Source of the DNA: Cupriavidus neocaledonicus | GTDB lineage: Bacteria > Pseudomonadota > Gammaproteobacteria > Burkholderiales > Burkholderiaceae | Length of the DNA: 64,000 bases | Assembly: GCF_000372525.1 (NCBI RefSeq) | Contig: NZ_AQUR01000107.1 | Span: 1 to 64,000, forward strand | Direction of reading: 5' to 3' | Part shown: positions 1-8,699 of the stretch, piece after piece | Position numbering within the stretch: the first letter of the stretch is position 1 | Layout: each line of letters opens with the position of its first letter | Program-made: the position numbers and the translations under genes | The notes under the pieces: generated by a model | Databases searched by the model: none | What the model saw: the letters and a program-made list of their open reading frames with translations, nothing else | Told to the model about the DNA's origin: nothing

Positions 1-210
1 GCGCTCTTCGATGGCAGCTGGAGTTCGACCGGGAGAGCTATGTGGACGCCGAGTTCGGTCGTCCAGATCCTCTCGATTCAACCACTTATAACCGGTCTTC
101 CGACTGATGCAGAAGCGGCGGCAAAGCTCCGCAATGTTGGCGTCCGCCTGGCGTGCCAGGCGGACGAACTCTTCTCTTTGCTGCTTCACGGTGGTTTGGC
201 TCCAGGGCAA
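1..210 (-). CDS. IS481-family transposase, N-terminal 70 residues (truncated by window edge)
   Basis: A minus-strand frame stays open for 70 codons from a TTG at 208-210 to the window edge. GGGAGG lies six bases upstream of that start, which decides it. The protein begins LPWSQTTVKQQREEFVRLAR. A helix-turn-helix follows at about residues 24-45, with CRRFCISRKTGYKWL as the recognition part, and then the RTRRPHSSP linker. This is the usual N-terminus of IS481/IS3-like integrase-core transposases, which bind the terminal repeats and cut DNA with a DDE catalytic domain. The DDE domain lies outside the window, so intactness cannot be judged. Confidence 0.8.
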   Translation of the reverse strand, partial: MPWSQTTVKQQREEFVRLARQADANIAELCRRFCISRKTGYKWLNREDLDDRTRRPHSSPGRTPAAIEER

Positions 211-290
211 CGTTATCCTCCCGCTGACTAAGCGGGAAAAGTGTTACCCATGTCCTGGCACACCTGTTACCTATGTCCCCGGTCTATACA
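1..290 (-). mobile_element. IS481-type insertion sequence, partial (5' end with terminal repeat)
   Basis: The end of the element is at 290. Read on the minus strand it begins TGTATAGACCGGGGACATAG and contains two near-identical words, GACATAGGTAACA and GACATGGGTAACA. This resembles the terminal repeat of IS481-family elements as I remember it. The transposase gene starts at 210 and runs out of the window. The other end, and any target-site duplication, lie outside the window. The base after the element begins half of a dispersed palindrome (291-306), so the element appears to have landed inside one copy of it. Confidence 0.8.
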
Positions 291-402
291 GCGCGCGGGA
301 GAGGGGTGCGATTGCATGGGGTGCTGGCCAGCTCCAGCGCTTCCGACGGACGACGGTTTGCTCCCCTCTCCCGCCTGCGGGAGAGGGGCGGGGGTGAGGG
401 CC
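291..402. repeat. Dispersed palindromic repeat: IS-split half copy plus one full copy
   Basis: Positions 291-306 read GCGCGCGGGAGAGGGG, which is the centre and right arm of a palindrome whose left arm was displaced by the insertion sequence ending at 290. A full copy follows at 363-402: arms CCCCTCTCCCGC and GCGGGAGAGGGG, then the tail CGGGGGTGAGGGC. The same unit recurs at 10306-10344, 10388-10426, 11732-11771, 11817-11857, 41876-41912 and 41984-42022, always between genes. Confidence 0.85.
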
Positions 403-444
403 GGCGCCTCCACGAAGCAAAGGCCATCGATAGACCCCGACCCC

Positions 445-888
445 TCAAGACTTCCCCCCACCCGCCGGGCGCGTCGGCAACCGCACCATCCACACACTCA
501 CCCCCACCGCGCACGCCAGCAATGCCGCCGAGGCCAGCGGCCGCCCGCGCAGCAGCCACGCCGTGGTCCCCATTGACAGCCACATCATCGACAGCGCCAG
601 GCATTTCGCCCTGAACGGGATGCTGCGATGCCGCTGCCAGTCGCTGACCAGCGGCCCGAAGCGGGGATGCCCCAGCAGCCATTCATGGAAGCGCTGCGAG
701 CCGCGCGCGAAGCAGGCCGCGGCCAGCAGCACGAAGGGCGTGGTCGGCAGCACCGGCAGGAAGATGCCGATGACGCCGAGCAGCAGGCACAGCCCGCCCA
801 GCGCCACCCAGACGGCGCGCAGCACGCGCTGGCGATGGTTCGGCGCAGCTTCGGGATCGGGCGGAAGGTCGGGGTCGGAAGGCGGCAA
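445..888 (-). CDS. DUF454 (YbaN-like) inner-membrane protein
   Basis: This 147-residue protein belongs to the YbaN/DUF454 family of small inner-membrane proteins with no established biochemical role. The family signature GIFLPVLPTTPFVLLAAACF sits at about residues 40-60, inside the first hydrophobic hairpin. The cytoplasmic segment with SQRFHEWLLGHPRFGPLV follows, as in other members. A second hydrophobic pair covers about residues 95-135. The N-terminus is acidic and proline-rich. It lies 42 bases beyond the end of the flavoenzyme gene on the same strand and could be co-transcribed with it. Function is unknown; the family call is secure. Confidence 0.85.
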   Translation of the reverse strand: MPPSDPDLPPDPEAAPNHRQRVLRAVWVALGGLCLLLGVIGIFLPVLPTTPFVLLAAACFARGSQRFHEWLLGHPRFGPLVSDWQRHRSIPFRAKCLALSMMWLSMGTTAWLLRGRPLASAALLACAVGVSVWMVRLPTRPAGGGKS

Positions 889-930
889 GGGTCGGACGAA
901 AGGCCGCCATGCGGCCCGGTAAGGGATCGG

Positions 931-1908
931 TCAGCGCGCGATGCCCAGCCGCGCCTTGGCGGCATCGTACTCCGCCTTCATGCGCGCGACGATTTCGCCG
1001 GCGCTGGGGATGTCGTGGATCTGGCCCACGCCCTGGCCGGCGCCCCAGATATCCTTCCAGGCCTTGGCCTTGGAACTGCCGCTGGAAAAGTCCATCTTGC
1101 TCTTGTCGGCCACCGGCAGGTTGTCCGGGTCCAGGCCCGCGTTGCTGATGCTTTCGCGGATGTAGTTGCCATGCACGCCGGTGAACAGGTTGGTGTAGAC
1201 GATATCGGCGGCGGCCGAGCTGGTGATCGACTGCTTGTACGACTCGGCCGCGTGGGCCTCCTGCGAGGCGATGAAGCGCGTGCCCACGTAGGCAAAGTCC
1301 GCGCCCATGGCCTGCGCGGCCAGCACCGCCTCGCCGGTGGCGATCGAGCCCGACAGCGCGATCGGGCCGTCGAAGATCTTGCGCACCTCGCCCACCAGCG
1401 CGAACGGCGACAGCATGCCGGCATGGCCGCCGGCGCCCGCCGCGACCAGGATCAGGCCGTCGACACCGGATTCGATCGCCTTCTCGGCATGGCGCAGGCT
1501 GATCACGTCGTGCAGCACGATGCCGCCGTAGCTGTGCACCGCATCGATCAGCTCCTTGGGCGGCGCGCGCAGCGAGGTGATGAAGATCGGCACCTTGTGC
1601 TCGACGCAGACCTTGATGTCATGCTCCAGGCGCGCGTTGGAGCTGTGGACGATCTGGTTGACCGCGACCGGGCCCACCGGCGCGCCGGGGTTGGCGGCCT
1701 TGAACGCGGCCAGTTCCTGCTCGATCTGCGTCAGCCACTCGTCGAGCAGCTCGGCCGGACGCGCATTGAGCGCGGGGAATGAACCGACGATGCCGGCCTT
1801 GCACTGCGCCAGCACCAACTCGGGATAGCTGACGATGAACATGGGCGAGGCAATCACGGGCAGGGCCAGGTTCTGCAGGGCCTGGGGCAGTTGCTTGGCG
1901 GCGGGCAT
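931..1908 (-). CDS. Nitronate monooxygenase / NAD(P)H-dependent flavin oxidoreductase family protein
   Basis: The product is a 325-residue TIM-barrel flavoenzyme of the 2-nitropropane dioxygenase (nitronate monooxygenase) family. Members use FMN to oxidise alkyl nitronates, and some are enoyl-ACP reductase-like. Visible family features are LPVIASPMFIVSYPELV at the N-terminus, the glycine-rich FMN phosphate loop VAAGAGGHAG, and GADFAYVGTRFIASQEAHA near the end of the barrel. The start at 1908 is chosen because AGGAGACACC directly precedes its ATG. Upstream lie a -10-like TATAAT (minus strand, 1967-1972) and the palindrome GAACGGTCGTTC (1954-1965), which suggests repression by a TetR-type regulator. 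The substrate cannot be read from sequence. Confidence 0.88.
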   Translation of the reverse strand: MPAAKQLPQALQNLALPVIASPMFIVSYPELVLAQCKAGIVGSFPALNARPAELLDEWLTQIEQELAAFKAANPGAPVGPVAVNQIVHSSNARLEHDIKVCVEHKVPIFITSLRAPPKELIDAVHSYGGIVLHDVISLRHAEKAIESGVDGLILVAAGAGGHAGMLSPFALVGEVRKIFDGPIALSGSIATGEAVLAAQAMGADFAYVGTRFIASQEAHAAESYKQSITSSAAADIVYTNLFTGVHGNYIRESISNAGLDPDNLPVADKSKMDFSSGSSKAKAWKDIWGAGQGVGQIHDIPSAGEIVARMKAEYDAAKARLGIAR

Positions 1909-1953
1909 GGTGTCTCCTGAACTACGCGCGGGCACGCTGCTCGTGCCCTAAAT

Positions 1954-1972
1954 GAACGGTCGTTCGATTATA
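1954..1972 (-). promoter_or_regulatory. Candidate -10 box and TetR-type operator for the flavoenzyme gene
   Basis: On the minus strand TATAAT (1972-1967) is followed immediately by GAACGACCGTTC (1965-1954), a 5-2-5 inverted repeat (GAACG/CGTTC) lying where the transcription start would be. Palindromes of this form are typical of TetR/AcrR operators. No convincing -35 box was found, and no TetR gene is nearby. Confidence 0.5.
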
Positions 1973-2108
1973 GGGAGTTTCTGGGATGCGTCGCTAGAAG
2001 CCCCAGTCTATGCCGATCCCGCGCGCCATGGCAGGGCGGGTCAAGGGCGCAGGCGGCGCCGGCAAGGCTGGCGCCGGCGATGACGGGGTCGTGGTCGAAG
2101 GAGGGCAT
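1968..2108 (-). pseudogene. Possible remnant of an FAD-dependent oxidoreductase N-terminus
   Basis: A short minus-strand frame from ATG 2108 reads MPSFDHDPVIAGASLAGAAC and then loses protein-like character before stopping at 1968. The first part resembles the Rossmann nucleotide-binding start of FAD-dependent oxidoreductases (hydrophobic strand, GxxxxG loop, small-residue helix). No clear ribosome binding site precedes it. It could be a decayed gene start or chance. The rest of the 1909-2209 gap holds nothing else recognisable. Confidence 0.25.
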
Positions 2109-2209
2109 GGCGGTTTCCGGAGAGCGAAGGGCTCGAGTCCGGCCAGCCGGGGTGATGGCAATGTATGGCGGGTGAAGCGGCACGGCGGTGCCGAACGCCA
2201 CCCAACCCC

Positions 2210-2243
2210 GCCAAAAAAAAAAACGCCCCGCATGCGCGGGGCC
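2210..2243 (-). terminator. Rho-independent terminator downstream of dctD
   Basis: On the minus strand the hairpin GCCCCGC-GCAT-GCGGGGC is followed by about ten T residues (the A-run at 2214-2223 on the plus strand). It lies about 120 bases past the dctD stop codon and faces the right way to end the dctBD transcript. Confidence 0.75.
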
Positions 2244-2360
2244 ATCAATTACCACGAAGACTGATACACACGGCGGGCACCTGCCAATGCCGCAGCCGCC
2301 CACGAAGCATAGGCCGCCAATGTGACGGCGCCGTGGCAGCGCGATGAACCGCGCATGACA

Positions 2361-3694
<1,334 letters not shown>

Positions 3695-3698
<4 letters not shown>

Positions 3699-5701
3699 GG
3701 TGACGCGGAAACCGATGGGGCGGCATCGATGGCGGGCGCGCGCGCCAGCACCAGCGTGAACTGCGCGCCGCCGCCGGTGACGTTGGCGACGCTGAGCTGG
3801 CCGCCGAACTCGCGCACGATCGACGACGAGATCGCCAGCCCCAGCCCCAGCCCCTGGCCGGTTTCCTTGGTGGTGAAAAAGGGTTCGAACAGGCGCGGCA
3901 GCGCTTCCGGCGCGATGCCGGTGCCGTTGTCGCGCACGACGATGGTGACGGCGTGCTCGCCGGCCTGCACTTCGAGGTCGATGCGGCCGTGTTCCGAGGC
4001 GGCCGGCGCGGCCGCGTCGATCGCATCGAGCGCATTGCCGAGCAGGTTCAGCAGCACCTGTTCCAGCTTCAGCTCGTCGGCGCGCACGGCGAGGGCCGGC
4101 ACCGCGTTCAGCCCGGCGACGCTGACCGTGACCGCGCCCAGCCGCGGCGCCAGCAGCGCCAGGACGTGGTCGACCGCCGCGCGCAGCGCCACCGGCCGCT
4201 GCACCGGGCGCGCCTTGCCGGCAAACAGCTTGAGCTGGCCGGTGATCTTGCCCATGCGCTCGGTCAGGTCGGCAATCGCCGTCAGGTTGCCTTCGGCCGC
4301 GTCCAGCTGGCCGCGCGCCAGCAGCACGCGGGTGTTGTCCGAGAACGTGCGCAGCGCCGCCAGCGGCTGGTTCAGCTCATGCGTGATGCCGGCCGCCATC
4401 TGTCCCAGCGCGGCCAGCTTGCTGGCCTGCACCAGCTCATCCTGCGCCGCGCGCAGCTCGCTTTCGGCGCGGGTGCGCTCGGCCACTTCGTCTTCCAGCT
4501 TTTCGTTGATCGCCATCAGGTCGGCGGTGCGGGCCTCGACGCGGCGCTCCAGCTGGTCGTAGGCGGCCTCGAGCAAGCGGCGGCTGTACTGCATGTCGCG
4601 CGCGCGCTGGCGGCGCTGGCGCCAGTTGACCAGCAGCAAGCAGATGCAGGCATAGGCCAGCGCCGCGGCCACGGTGGCGTTGCGCGCGTTGGCCAGCACC
4701 GGGTCCAGCGGCGCCATCACCTGCATGGTCCAGCCGGCCGGGCCCACGGTGCGGTTCAGCTCCAGGTAGCGGTCGGCGCGTTCGGCGCCGTCGGGCGCGA
4801 AGGTGGTGCGGCCGGCCGCGCCCTCGTCGCGCACGCGCACCAGGCGCGCGCCGTGCGCCAGCGTGGTGTCGGCCAGCCAGCGCGTGACCGGCGACGCCAG
4901 CGGTTCCAGCGGCAGCGGCGTCACCGCACGGCCGTGGTACTGGCGGGTCCGTTCCATCTCCGCGCGCAGCGCTGGCGGCAGCGGGCGCAGCGTGCGGTAC
5001 TGCCACGCCGGCACCGACGACAGGAAGATCACGCCATGGTCGTCGCTGACCATCAGCGGCTCGGCGCCGCTGCCGGCACGCTGGAACCACTCCAGGTTGA
5101 GCTTGACCACGGTCACGCCGATGACCTTGCCGCCGGCTTCGATCGGCTGGGCGAGGTAGTAGCCGGGCTCCTCGCTGGTGATGCCGATGGCGTAGAAGCG
5201 CCCCATCTTGCCGCCCGCGGCGGTCTGGAAGTAGGGGCGGAAGCGGTAGTCGGTGCCGACGAAGCTGCCGGGCTGGTTATGGTTGCTCGCGGCCAGGGCG
5301 ATGCCGTTGGCCGCGATCACATAGGTGGCCGACGCATGCGCGCGCCGGTTGACCTCGGCCAGGTACTGGTTGGCGGCGGCGACGCGCTGCGCGTCGGCGG
5401 GGGCGGCGAGCAGCCCGCGCACGAACGGATGCAGCGACACCAGCGCGGGCAGGAACTCGTAGCGGTCGAGGGTGCTTTCGAGCGTGGCGGCGTAGCGGTC
5501 GGCGCGTGTCGCGGTGCCTTGCTGCAGGCTGGCCAGGCCGCGCTGGACCGAAACCAGCCAGGTCAGCGCGCACAGCAGCAGCAGCCCCGCGGCGAGGGCG
5601 ACGGCAAAGCCCCACCAGCGCCCGCTGCCGGCCGCCGGCGCGTGCACCGGGCGGGTGGCGGCGGGATCATGCACGGCGAGAAAGTCGTCGGAGTGTGGCA
5701 T
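3695..5701 (-). CDS. dctB: C4-dicarboxylate sensor histidine kinase DctB
   Basis: The product is a 668-residue membrane sensor kinase. A transmembrane segment at about residues 28-50 (WWGFAVALAAGLLLLCALTW) is followed by a large periplasmic double-PAS (dCache) sensor, a second transmembrane segment around 315-335, a coiled coil, and the kinase core. The H-box is ALGQMAAGITHELNQPLAAL. The N, G1 and G2 boxes are NALDAID, DNGTGI and GLGLGLAISSSIV. DctB proteins bind succinate, fumarate or malate in the periplasm and phosphorylate DctD. The start at 5701 (MPHSDDFLAV) places the transmembrane segment where the family has it; no strong ribosome site is visible, and longer in-frame starts exist. Confidence 0.9.
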
Positions 5702-5778
5702 CGGCGCGCGAGGGTGTCGCGCCGATGATAACCGCAGGCGCGCGGCCGGGTCAGCGGCGCGCGCGGGGGCGGCCGCAG

Positions 5779-5811
5779 GTGTGGCCGCGAGTGTGGCCGC
5801 GAGTGTGCCCG
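5779..5811. repeat. Short tandem repeat in the dctA-dctB gap
   Basis: The 12-base unit GTGTGGCCGCGA occurs twice in succession (5779-5790, 5791-5802), followed by a partial degenerate third unit. It lies between the dctA stop and the dctB start. Confidence 0.6.
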
Positions 5812-5813
5812 TG

Positions 5814-7115
5814 TCAGGCGGCGCGCTGGCCGGCTTCGCCAAGCGCGTCGGCATCGTCACCGGCACCGTGCTGCAGCACGCGCGCCAGGCGCTTGCGGTC
5901 CAGCTCGCGTTCCCACGCCGACACCACCACCGTGGCCACGCCGTTGCCGATGATGTTGGTCAGCGCGCGGCATTCGCTCATGAAGCGGTCGATGCCCAGG
6001 ATCAGCACCATGCCCGCCACCGGGATGGTCGGCACCACCGCCAGCGTCGCCGCCAGCGTGATGAAGCCCGAGCCGGTCACGCCGCTGGCGCCCTTGGAGG
6101 TGATCATCGCCACCGCCAGGATGGTCAGCTGCTGCATCAGCGTCAGCTCGATGCCGGTGGCCTGGGCGATGAAGATCACCGCCATCGTCATGTAGATGTT
6201 GGTGCCATCCAGGTTGAACGAGTAGCCGGTCGGCACCACCAGGCCCACCACCGACTTGGAGCAGCCCAGCTTCTCCAGCTTTTCCATCATGTGCGGCAGC
6301 GCCGCCTCGGACGAGCTGGTGCCGAGCACGATCAGCAGCTCTTCCTTGATGTACGAGATAAAGCGCACGATGCTGAAGCCGGTCATGCGCGCGATCGCGC
6401 CCAGCACCACCAGCACGAACACGATGGCGGTGAAGTAAAAGGTGCCGATCAGCTTGAGCAGCGGCACCAGCGAGCCCAGGCCGTACTTGCCGATGGTGAA
6501 TGCCATCGCGCCGAAGGCGCCGATCGGGGCCACCCTGGTGATCACGTGGACGATGTGGAAGAACACCTTCGAGACCTGCTCGATCAGCTGCACCACGATG
6601 CGGGCGCGCTCGCCCAGCACCGCCAGCGCGGCGCCGAAGAACAGCGACACCAGCAGGATCTGCAGGATATCGCCGTTGGCGAAGGCGCTGAACACGGTGT
6701 CGGGGATGATGTGCATCAGGAACTCGACCGTGCTCTGGCCGTGCGCCTTCGACACGTACTGGGCGATGGCCTTGGTGTCGAGCGTGGCGGGGTCGATGTT
6801 GAAGCCCACGCCCGGCTTGAGCAGGTGCGCGGCGCCCAGCCCGATCAGCAGCGCGAAGGTCGACACCACCTCGAAGTACAGCAGGGCCTTGCCGCCGACG
6901 CGGCCGACCTTCTTCATGTCGCTCATGCCGGCGATGCCGGTGACCACGGTACAGAAGATGATCGGGCCGATGATCATCTTGATCAGCTTGATGAAGCCAT
7001 CGCCCAGCGGCTTCATGGCGACGCCGGTGTCGGGCCAGAAGTGGCCGAGCAGGATGCCGATGCAGATGGCGAACAGGACCTGCACGTACAGGATCTTGTA
7101 GAAGGGTTTCCTCAT
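5814..7115 (-). CDS. dctA: C4-dicarboxylate/proton (sodium) symporter DctA
   Basis: DctA imports succinate, fumarate, malate and related C4-dicarboxylates. The 433-residue product has the hydrophobic profile of the glutamate/aspartate:cation symporter family. Conserved stretches include IKLIKMIIGPIIFCTVVTGI near residue 60, the serine-rich hairpin LGTSSSEAALPHMM, the NLDGTNIYMTMAVIFIAQAT motif that helps bind substrate and cation, and SKGASGVTGSGFITLAATL. The start at 7115 (MRKPFYKILYVQVLFAI) matches the family N-terminus. Its own sigma-54 promoter lies at 7203-7217, about 85-100 bases upstream, and dctBD follow on the same strand, so transport and its control are adjacent. Confidence 0.95.
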   Translation of the reverse strand: MRKPFYKILYVQVLFAICIGILLGHFWPDTGVAMKPLGDGFIKLIKMIIGPIIFCTVVTGIAGMSDMKKVGRVGGKALLYFEVVSTFALLIGLGAAHLLKPGVGFNIDPATLDTKAIAQYVSKAHGQSTVEFLMHIIPDTVFSAFANGDILQILLVSLFFGAALAVLGERARIVVQLIEQVSKVFFHIVHVITRVAPIGAFGAMAFTIGKYGLGSLVPLLKLIGTFYFTAIVFVLVVLGAIARMTGFSIVRFISYIKEELLIVLGTSSSEAALPHMMEKLEKLGCSKSVVGLVVPTGYSFNLDGTNIYMTMAVIFIAQATGIELTLMQQLTILAVAMITSKGASGVTGSGFITLAATLAVVPTIPVAGMVLILGIDRFMSECRALTNIIGNGVATVVVSAWERELDRKRLARVLQHGAGDDADALGEAGQRAA

Positions 7116-7202
7116 GATGTCGTCCTCGGTGTTGACCGTACCCGGGCGGGTCCGCGCGGGCGCGCGCCGTCACGCTTGCGGCGCGTTCAGGGGCGGGAAT
7201 TC

Positions 7203-7217
7203 GCAACCGGCATGCCA
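7203..7217 (-). promoter_or_regulatory. Sigma-54 promoter of dctA
   Basis: On the minus strand the sequence is TGGCATG-CCGG-TTGC. It matches the -24/-12 consensus TGGCACG-N4-TTGC at all but one position, with invariant GG and GC ten bases apart. Transcription would start near 7191, giving a leader of about 75 bases before the dctA ATG. Confidence 0.85.
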
Positions 7218-7283
7218 GTCCAACCGGTATTGCTAACTGGTTGATTCACAAGGAAAGGCTGGCGAGCGGCGGGCGCCGGGCCT

Positions 7284-7331
7284 CCGGGATTCCGGAATCC
7301 CGGACGGCGCGGATCCGGCGATCCGGAATGG
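7284..7331 (-). promoter_or_regulatory. Candidate DctD enhancer (two upstream sites)
   Basis: A perfect 20-base palindrome, CCGGGATTCCGGAATCCCGG, occupies 7284-7303. A related imperfect site with GGATCCGG and ATCCGGAAT follows at 7310-7330. They lie about 70-115 bases upstream of the dctA sigma-54 promoter, the usual distance for binding sites of an NtrC-class activator. A weaker inverted repeat (AACCGGT...ACTGGTT, 7222-7242) abuts the promoter itself. The rest of the 7116-7505 gap shows only a TATAAT at 7435-7440 in front of the ferredoxin gene. Confidence 0.55.
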
Positions 7332-7434
7332 CGGGCGGGCACAGGGTGCGCGAGCCGCCACCTGGCAGGGGTCCGGTGCGCATGGCGGTGCGCGCAAAGC
7401 TGCCGCATATCGCGGCCCGGCGCTCGCAACGCCG

Positions 7435-7440
7435 TATAAT
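7435..7440 (+). promoter_or_regulatory. Probable -10 box for the ferredoxin gene
   Basis: A perfect TATAAT lies 65 bases before the ferredoxin start at 7506. No good -35 hexamer is present at 16-18 bases, so the promoter would be weak or activator-dependent. Confidence 0.4.
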
Positions 7441-7505
7441 TCCGAGCTTCCGTTCAATGCCGTCCGGGCCGTGCCGCCGTCCGGGGCCGTCTTCACACCG
7501 TACGC

Positions 7506-7826
7506 ATGCGCAGCTACTACCAGCACCACGTCTTTTTCTGCCTGAACCAGCGCGAGGCCGGCGAGAACTGCTGCGCCAACTACAACGCCAAGGCCATGCA
7601 GGAATACGCCAAGAAGCGCTGCAAGGAACTGGGCATCGCCGGCGGCGAAGGCCGCGTGCGCATCAACAAGGCGGGCTGCCTGAACCGCTGTGAACTCGGC
7701 CCGGTGCTGGTGGTCTACCCCGAGGCCATCTGGTACACCTATGTCGACGAGCATGACATCGATGAAATCATCGACAGCCACCTGCTCAAGGGCAAGCCGG
7801 TCGAGCGGCTGATGGTGGACCGCTGA
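7506..7826 (+). CDS. Thioredoxin-like [2Fe-2S] ferredoxin
   Basis: This 106-residue protein is a thioredoxin-fold [2Fe-2S] ferredoxin of the type related to NuoE and the Azotobacter Shethna protein. Four cysteines suited to cluster binding are visible: C12 in HVFFCLNQ, C22/C23 in GENCCANY, then the pair in INKAGCLNRCELGPVLVVYP, a hallmark of the family. It is a soluble electron carrier whose partner is not evident from its neighbours. The end is unusual: the last 14 bases of coding sequence are tandemly duplicated past the stop (7809-7822 and 7823-7836). A 9-bp hairpin at 7857-7881 follows, without a T-run directly after it. Confidence 0.9.
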   Translation: MRSYYQHHVFFCLNQREAGENCCANYNAKAMQEYAKKRCKELGIAGGEGRVRINKAGCLNRCELGPVLVVYPEAIWYTYVDEHDIDEIIDSHLLKGKPVERLMVDR

Positions 7827-7994
7827 TGGTGGACCGCTGAACGAGAACGAAGTCCGCGGCGCTGCCGATGCCGCAGCGCCGATGCCTGACCCCGCCGCCC
7901 GCACGCCGGACGGTTTTTTCATTTTTGCCCCGGGATTTCCCGCCTGAATTTCCCACCTGAGCCAGCTGGCCTCCTGATCGCTCCAGACCGCCCT

Positions 7995-8636
7995 ATGAAC
8001 GCGCATACCCAGGTACTTTCCATCGCCGGCCCCGTCGGCGCGATCGACGTGTCGGTGGACCTGCCGCAAGGCGAGCCCCGGGGACTAGCGCTGGTGGCAC
8101 ATCCGCATCCGCTGTTCGGCGGCACCAAGGACAACAAGGTCGCGCAAACGCTGGCGCGCGCCTTCGTGCAGCTGGGCTATGCCACCGTGCGCCCCAACTT
8201 CCGCGGCGTCGGCGCGACCGCCGGCGAGCATGACAACGGCATCGGCGAACAGGACGACCTGCTCGCCGTGGCGGCCTGGATGCGCCAGCAGACCGCGTGG
8301 TCGGCGCAGGCCGCGACGCTGCCGCTGGCGCTGGGCGGGTTCTCGTTCGGCAGCTTCGTCAGCACCCATGTGGCGCGGCGCCTGGCCGAGGCCGGCACGC
8401 CCGTGCAGCGCCTGGTGCTGGTGGGCACCGCCGCCAGCCGCTGGGAAGTCGCGCACGTGCCGGCCGACACCATCGTGATCCATGGCGAACAGGACGACAC
8501 CGTGCCGCTGGCGAGCGTGTTCGACTGGGCCCGCCCGCAGGAGCTGCCGGTGATCGTGATCCCCGGCGCCGACCATTTCTTTCACCGCAAGCTGCACCTG
8601 ATCAAGCAGCTCGTCGTCAATGCGTGGGACCGGTAA
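7995..8636 (+). CDS. Alpha/beta hydrolase (COG2945-like)
   Basis: This 213-residue protein is an alpha/beta hydrolase of the small cytosolic COG2945-like group, whose substrates are mostly unknown. Visible features are the strand-turn ALVAHPHPLFGGTKDNKV (oxyanion region), the RPNFRGVGAT segment, the nucleophile elbow GGFSFGSFVS (Ser in GFSFGS, near residue 118), the acidic residue in HGEQDDTVPL, and the catalytic His in IPGADHFFHRKL near the C-terminus. All members of a Ser-Asp-His triad are therefore present. It stands alone between the ferredoxin and carboxypeptidase genes and has no clear functional link to either. Confidence 0.88.
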   Translation: MNAHTQVLSIAGPVGAIDVSVDLPQGEPRGLALVAHPHPLFGGTKDNKVAQTLARAFVQLGYATVRPNFRGVGATAGEHDNGIGEQDDLLAVAAWMRQQTAWSAQAATLPLALGGFSFGSFVSTHVARRLAEAGTPVQRLVLVGTAASRWEVAHVPADTIVIHGEQDDTVPLASVFDWARPQELPVIVIPGADHFFHRKLHLIKQLVVNAWDR

Positions 8637-8699
8637 GGCCGGCACGCCCGCCATTCCGGAACTTCCCGCGCCACCTTCTTACCGTCGGAAAACAGAAAC

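Noticed and set aside
7116..7202. Extra small gene between dctA and the ferredoxin gene
   Set aside because: Frames here are short, Arg/Pro/Gly-rich and overlap the sigma-54 promoter and its upstream sites.
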